Part shown: positions 62,165 to 64,000 of the stretch, in pieces
How positions within the stretch are numbered: position 1 is the first letter of the stretch
Layout: the number at the start of each line of letters is the position of its first letter
NCBI GenBank assembly: GCA_037143795.1
Contig: JBAWXZ010000002.1
Span: 236,449 to 300,448 of the forward strand
DNA length: 64,000 bases
Direction: 5' to 3'
Origin: Firm-13 sp037143795
GTDB lineage: Bacteria > Bacillota > Clostridia > Saccharofermentanales > Saccharofermentanaceae
Made by a program: the position numbers and the translations under genes
Notes under the pieces: model-generated
Told to the model about the DNA's origin: nothing
What the model saw: only the letters and a program-made list of their open reading frames with translations
The model's database searches: none

Positions 62165-63281
62165 AGAAACGCAGCGGTATGGACCATTTACTGCCATTCT
62201 TTCTGACGTCGGCCATCAGTTCCATTAAGAGTGCCAGACGGACATCGGAAGGCATGTTCTTCAGTCGATTCAGCGAGCCATTCCTGACCGCTGCCAATAT
62301 ACCGTCAGCATCAATTTTTTTGCGCTCGACTGCGTACTGTGCGCTCGCTTTTTCCTTGCACAAAGATAAAGCCATCAGAAATTCCTCCGCAGTGTATACG
62401 CGGTCCCGCGGCATCTCATATAGAATCGCAGCCTGCTCAAGGCCGGGTAGAACGCCATTTTCAAAATGTCCGAGCAGATTCTGGTAATCCTGAACAGGAA
62501 AGTAATAGTGGATACCGTCAAGATACCCGAAAGTCTTTCGGGTATCAAGTTATCCCAGTTCGAAATTCCTGGAAAGAACGGAGGGGGTCAGATCCAATGT
62601 GCCTCCGAGATCCAGACTGTTGCATATATGCGTTATTCGAAGACGGTCAGTTGTTATTGCGCGGTTTTTAACAGGACGCAGATCGATTGCAATGATATTT
62701 CGCAGTCCCCTTCTTCGGAGCATGTCAAATGGGAGGATGTCGCCAATACCTCCGTCGATATAGAGGTGATCATCGAGCTTTACGGGGCGAAGTCCGGGAA
62801 GGGCGGAACTTGCCATAATATATGAAAAAAAGAGATCCTGCGGAATATCCGACCGCCAGATCTTGAGGCTCGTCCGGTTTCGAAGGGAAAATGTGCAGAG
62901 ACCAAAATCAATGGGCGATGAATAGACGAGGGGGAGGTCGATATACTGTGAGAGCAGATCGAAAAGGGGAGACTGATCAATTCCGCCGTGTGTAATCATC
63001 TCTTTGAGAATGATTCCCGCATGCTGGGGATCCATCAGGTTATCAGAAACAAGCTCGACATTTTCAGGCAAACGGACACACTGGTCCATCCGCAGATTGT
63101 TCCACATGTCATATGCTTTCTGCAATTCACGCTGAACCATAAACGCGCCGTTAATGGCTCCTATAGAAGTGCCGGTCACCGCTTCGAATTCGATACCCAA
63201 CTCGTCCAAAGCCTTCCAGGCGCCAATCTGATATATGCCTTTTGATCCGCCACCTGCCAAAGCTACAGCATACTTACCCAT
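62115..63281 (-). pseudogene. Patatin-like phospholipase interrupted by an in-frame stop
   Basis: The first 243 codons encode a patatin-like hydrolase: GGGSKGIYQIG oxyanion loop, nucleophile Ser in GTSIGA, and the catalytic Asp in DGG. A TAA at 62550-62552 ends it at SRNFELG. The same frame continues without a break for about 145 codons (LDTRKTFGYLDGIHYYFP, then GVLPGLEQAAILYEM and more), and homologous proteins would carry Tyr at the TAA position (GYxDT). One base change (TAC or TAT to TAA) accounts for it. GAGGAG precedes the ATG. The catalytic domain alone could still fold, but the C-terminal part would be lost. Confidence 0.8.
62522..62546. repeat. Perfect 12-bp inverted repeat with one-base centre
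   Basis: GATACCCGAAAG, one T, then CTTTCGGGTATC. It lies three bases beyond the premature stop of the patatin gene on that gene's strand. There is no T-run. Confidence 0.8.
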
Positions 63282-63394
63282 GCAAATCTCCTCGTAATTT
63301 CAACCTTGCTCCGTCAAGTTCCTTGAGTTAATCATACATTCACTATTATATCTATTAAATATAACAAGTTTACATATTCGACATAAGAATTAGA

Positions 63395-63422
63395 TTGAAA
63401 TGTCCGGGTATTTCTCTATAAT
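63395..63422 (+). promoter_or_regulatory. Predicted promoter upstream of the pilin-like gene
   Basis: TTGAAA, 16-base spacer, TATAAT; the best sigma-A-like match in the window. It would give a leader of about 230 bases. Confidence 0.55.
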
Positions 63423-63594
63423 CCTGTTATTTACATAGCAAAAAATCACCGTTGAACGCGTTTACGAGGATATTTCAAGATTTTGGTTATTTCATTCTGC
63501 TGCAAAATCCGGGTGAAATTTAGATCTGCAATTCAGGAAATGTGAAATAATTGTGAAACAAAGAGACGAATTCATATAAATTCAGAAATTAAGA

Positions 63595-63603
63595 TGATAT
63601 AAT
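63595..63603 (+). promoter_or_regulatory. Extended -10 promoter close to the pilin-like gene
   Basis: TGATATAAT, an exact TGnTATAAT match, 58 bases before the start codon. Apart from the two promoters, the 380-base gap after the patatin gene holds nothing I recognise. Confidence 0.5.
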
Positions 63604-63660
63604 GTAAATGTATGAAAATAGGTTAGTTATATTCTGCCTTTCAAGTGCAGGGGTGAACAC

Positions 63661-64000
63661 ATGAAAAACAAAAACGGTTTTACTCTTATAGAAATGGTAG
63701 TGACCCTCGGCATTATTCTCATTTTGTCTGCGGTTCTTGTTATGGGTCTGCCGCAGTATATAACAAAAGCAAATACAGCCTCTGGCGCCGCTGAAGTTCA
63801 TAAAAACAAGTATGATGCTGCAAAAGCAGAGGTTGATGCTTTGGGGGAGGTTGGGGGAGCTATTATAACAGTGACACCTACACCGACATCCACAGGTTCA
63901 CCTACGGCTACACCGACACCTGCGGCAACACCAACGCCTACACCTACACCAACACCAACACCAACACCAACACCAACACCAACACCAACACCAACACCAA
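63661..64000 (+). CDS. Type IV pilin-like protein with Thr-Pro repeat (3' end outside window)
   Basis: At least 113 residues. The class III signal peptide is complete: MKNKNG, then FTLIEMVVTLGIILILS, with the prepilin peptidase cut after Gly and the conserved Glu at position 5 of the mature protein. A hydrophobic helix and a short amphipathic stretch follow, then a Thr/Pro-rich segment that turns into an uninterrupted Thr-Pro dipeptide run to the window end. GGGGTG precedes the ATG. Probably a minor pilin or pseudopilin, with the repeat acting as an extended stalk. The rest of the locus is not visible. Confidence 0.82.
   Translation, partial: MKNKNGFTLIEMVVTLGIILILSAVLVMGLPQYITKANTASGAAEVHKNKYDAAKAEVDALGEVGGAIITVTPTPTSTGSPTATPTPAATPTPTPTPTPTPTPTPTPTPTPTP
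63946..64000 (+). repeat. Uninterrupted ACACCA hexamer array (Thr-Pro codons)
   Basis: At least nine exact copies of the hexamer run to the window edge; the total length is not visible. Such an array is prone to slippage that keeps the frame. Confidence 0.92.

Overview
The window reads as chromosome of a strictly anaerobic, fermentative Gram-positive bacterium, most likely a member of the Clostridia (Oscillospiraceae- or Lachnospiraceae-like; the family cannot be fixed from sequence alone). Support: two pyruvate:ferredoxin oxidoreductases, a complete rnfCDGEAB operon, an oxygen-sensitive class III ribonucleotide reductase with an NrdR-type operator, Firmicute-type DnaD and DnaI-like primosomal proteins, paired YfhO membrane proteins, and strong AGGAGG ribosome binding sites. 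No rRNA, tRNA or CRISPR array was recognised.

Layout. (1) 1-6040: tail of a surface-polysaccharide locus: a DegT-type aminotransferase cut by the window edge, a DUF6077-like membrane protein that appears split in two, a Wzz-type chain-length regulator and a polyprenyl-phosphate sugar-1-P transferase. The first 3 kb is visibly richer in A+T than the rest. (2) 6127-17640: a sugar-nucleotide and glycosyltransferase region. A plus-strand operon carries GT2, DUF2304, a TPP enzyme, an HpcH/HpaI-like aldolase, an SDR and a dehydroquinate-synthase-like cyclase. It converges on rfbF-rfbG. A second plus-strand operon carries an epimerase/reductase, GT2, RfbH and GtrA. Together rfbF, rfbG and rfbH make a CDP-3,6-dideoxyhexose precursor; the TPP enzyme suggests a branched sugar of the yersiniose kind. 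(3) 17639-22891: HAD phosphatase, zinc phospholipase C-like protein, VanW-like protein, cofactor-independent phosphoglycerate mutase. (4) 23193-30480: two tandem PFOR genes, each with its own extended -10 promoter. (5) 30481-31650: a gene graveyard (remnants of a DUF4143 ATPase and of an AbiEi-like antitoxin) full of short repeats. (6) 31650-35263: dnaD-like, dnaI-like, acpS and an SH3/NlpC-like pseudoenzyme. (7) 35416-41030: rpmB and the rnf operon, both minus strand. (8) 41049-46000: serS with an unusual structured upstream region, acetyltransferases, a DUF4015 glycoside-hydrolase-like protein and repeats. (9) 45748-52538: Nudix-like protein, YigZ, HtrA plus a tiny coupled membrane protein, then a minus-strand group (lipid kinase, foldase-like protein, phosphatase). 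(10) 52699-63281: nrdD, two YfhO proteins, an exonuclease, and a patatin gene broken by one stop codon. (11) 63661 to the end: a type IV pilin-like protein with a Thr-Pro repeat, cut by the window edge.

The most unusual signal is a family of four palindromic elements (31487-31599, 41401-41489, 43917-44030, 44039-44151). All share an asymmetric core of about 45 nt with a small inner hairpin. Each core is enclosed by 17-20 bp inverted arms whose sequence differs completely between loci yet is perfectly, or all but one wobble, self-complementary at each. Three copies also carry an upstream mini-hairpin, which covaries between two of them. This pattern of conserved core and compensating arms points to a selected folded RNA or single-stranded DNA element, or to a mobile element with a peculiar insertion mechanism. 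I do not recognise it as a named family.

Energy metabolism fits together: the PFORs reduce ferredoxin, Rnf couples reduced-ferredoxin oxidation to NAD reduction and ion export, and NrdD supplies deoxynucleotides without oxygen. The polysaccharide genes would build, lipid-link and decorate a surface glycan.
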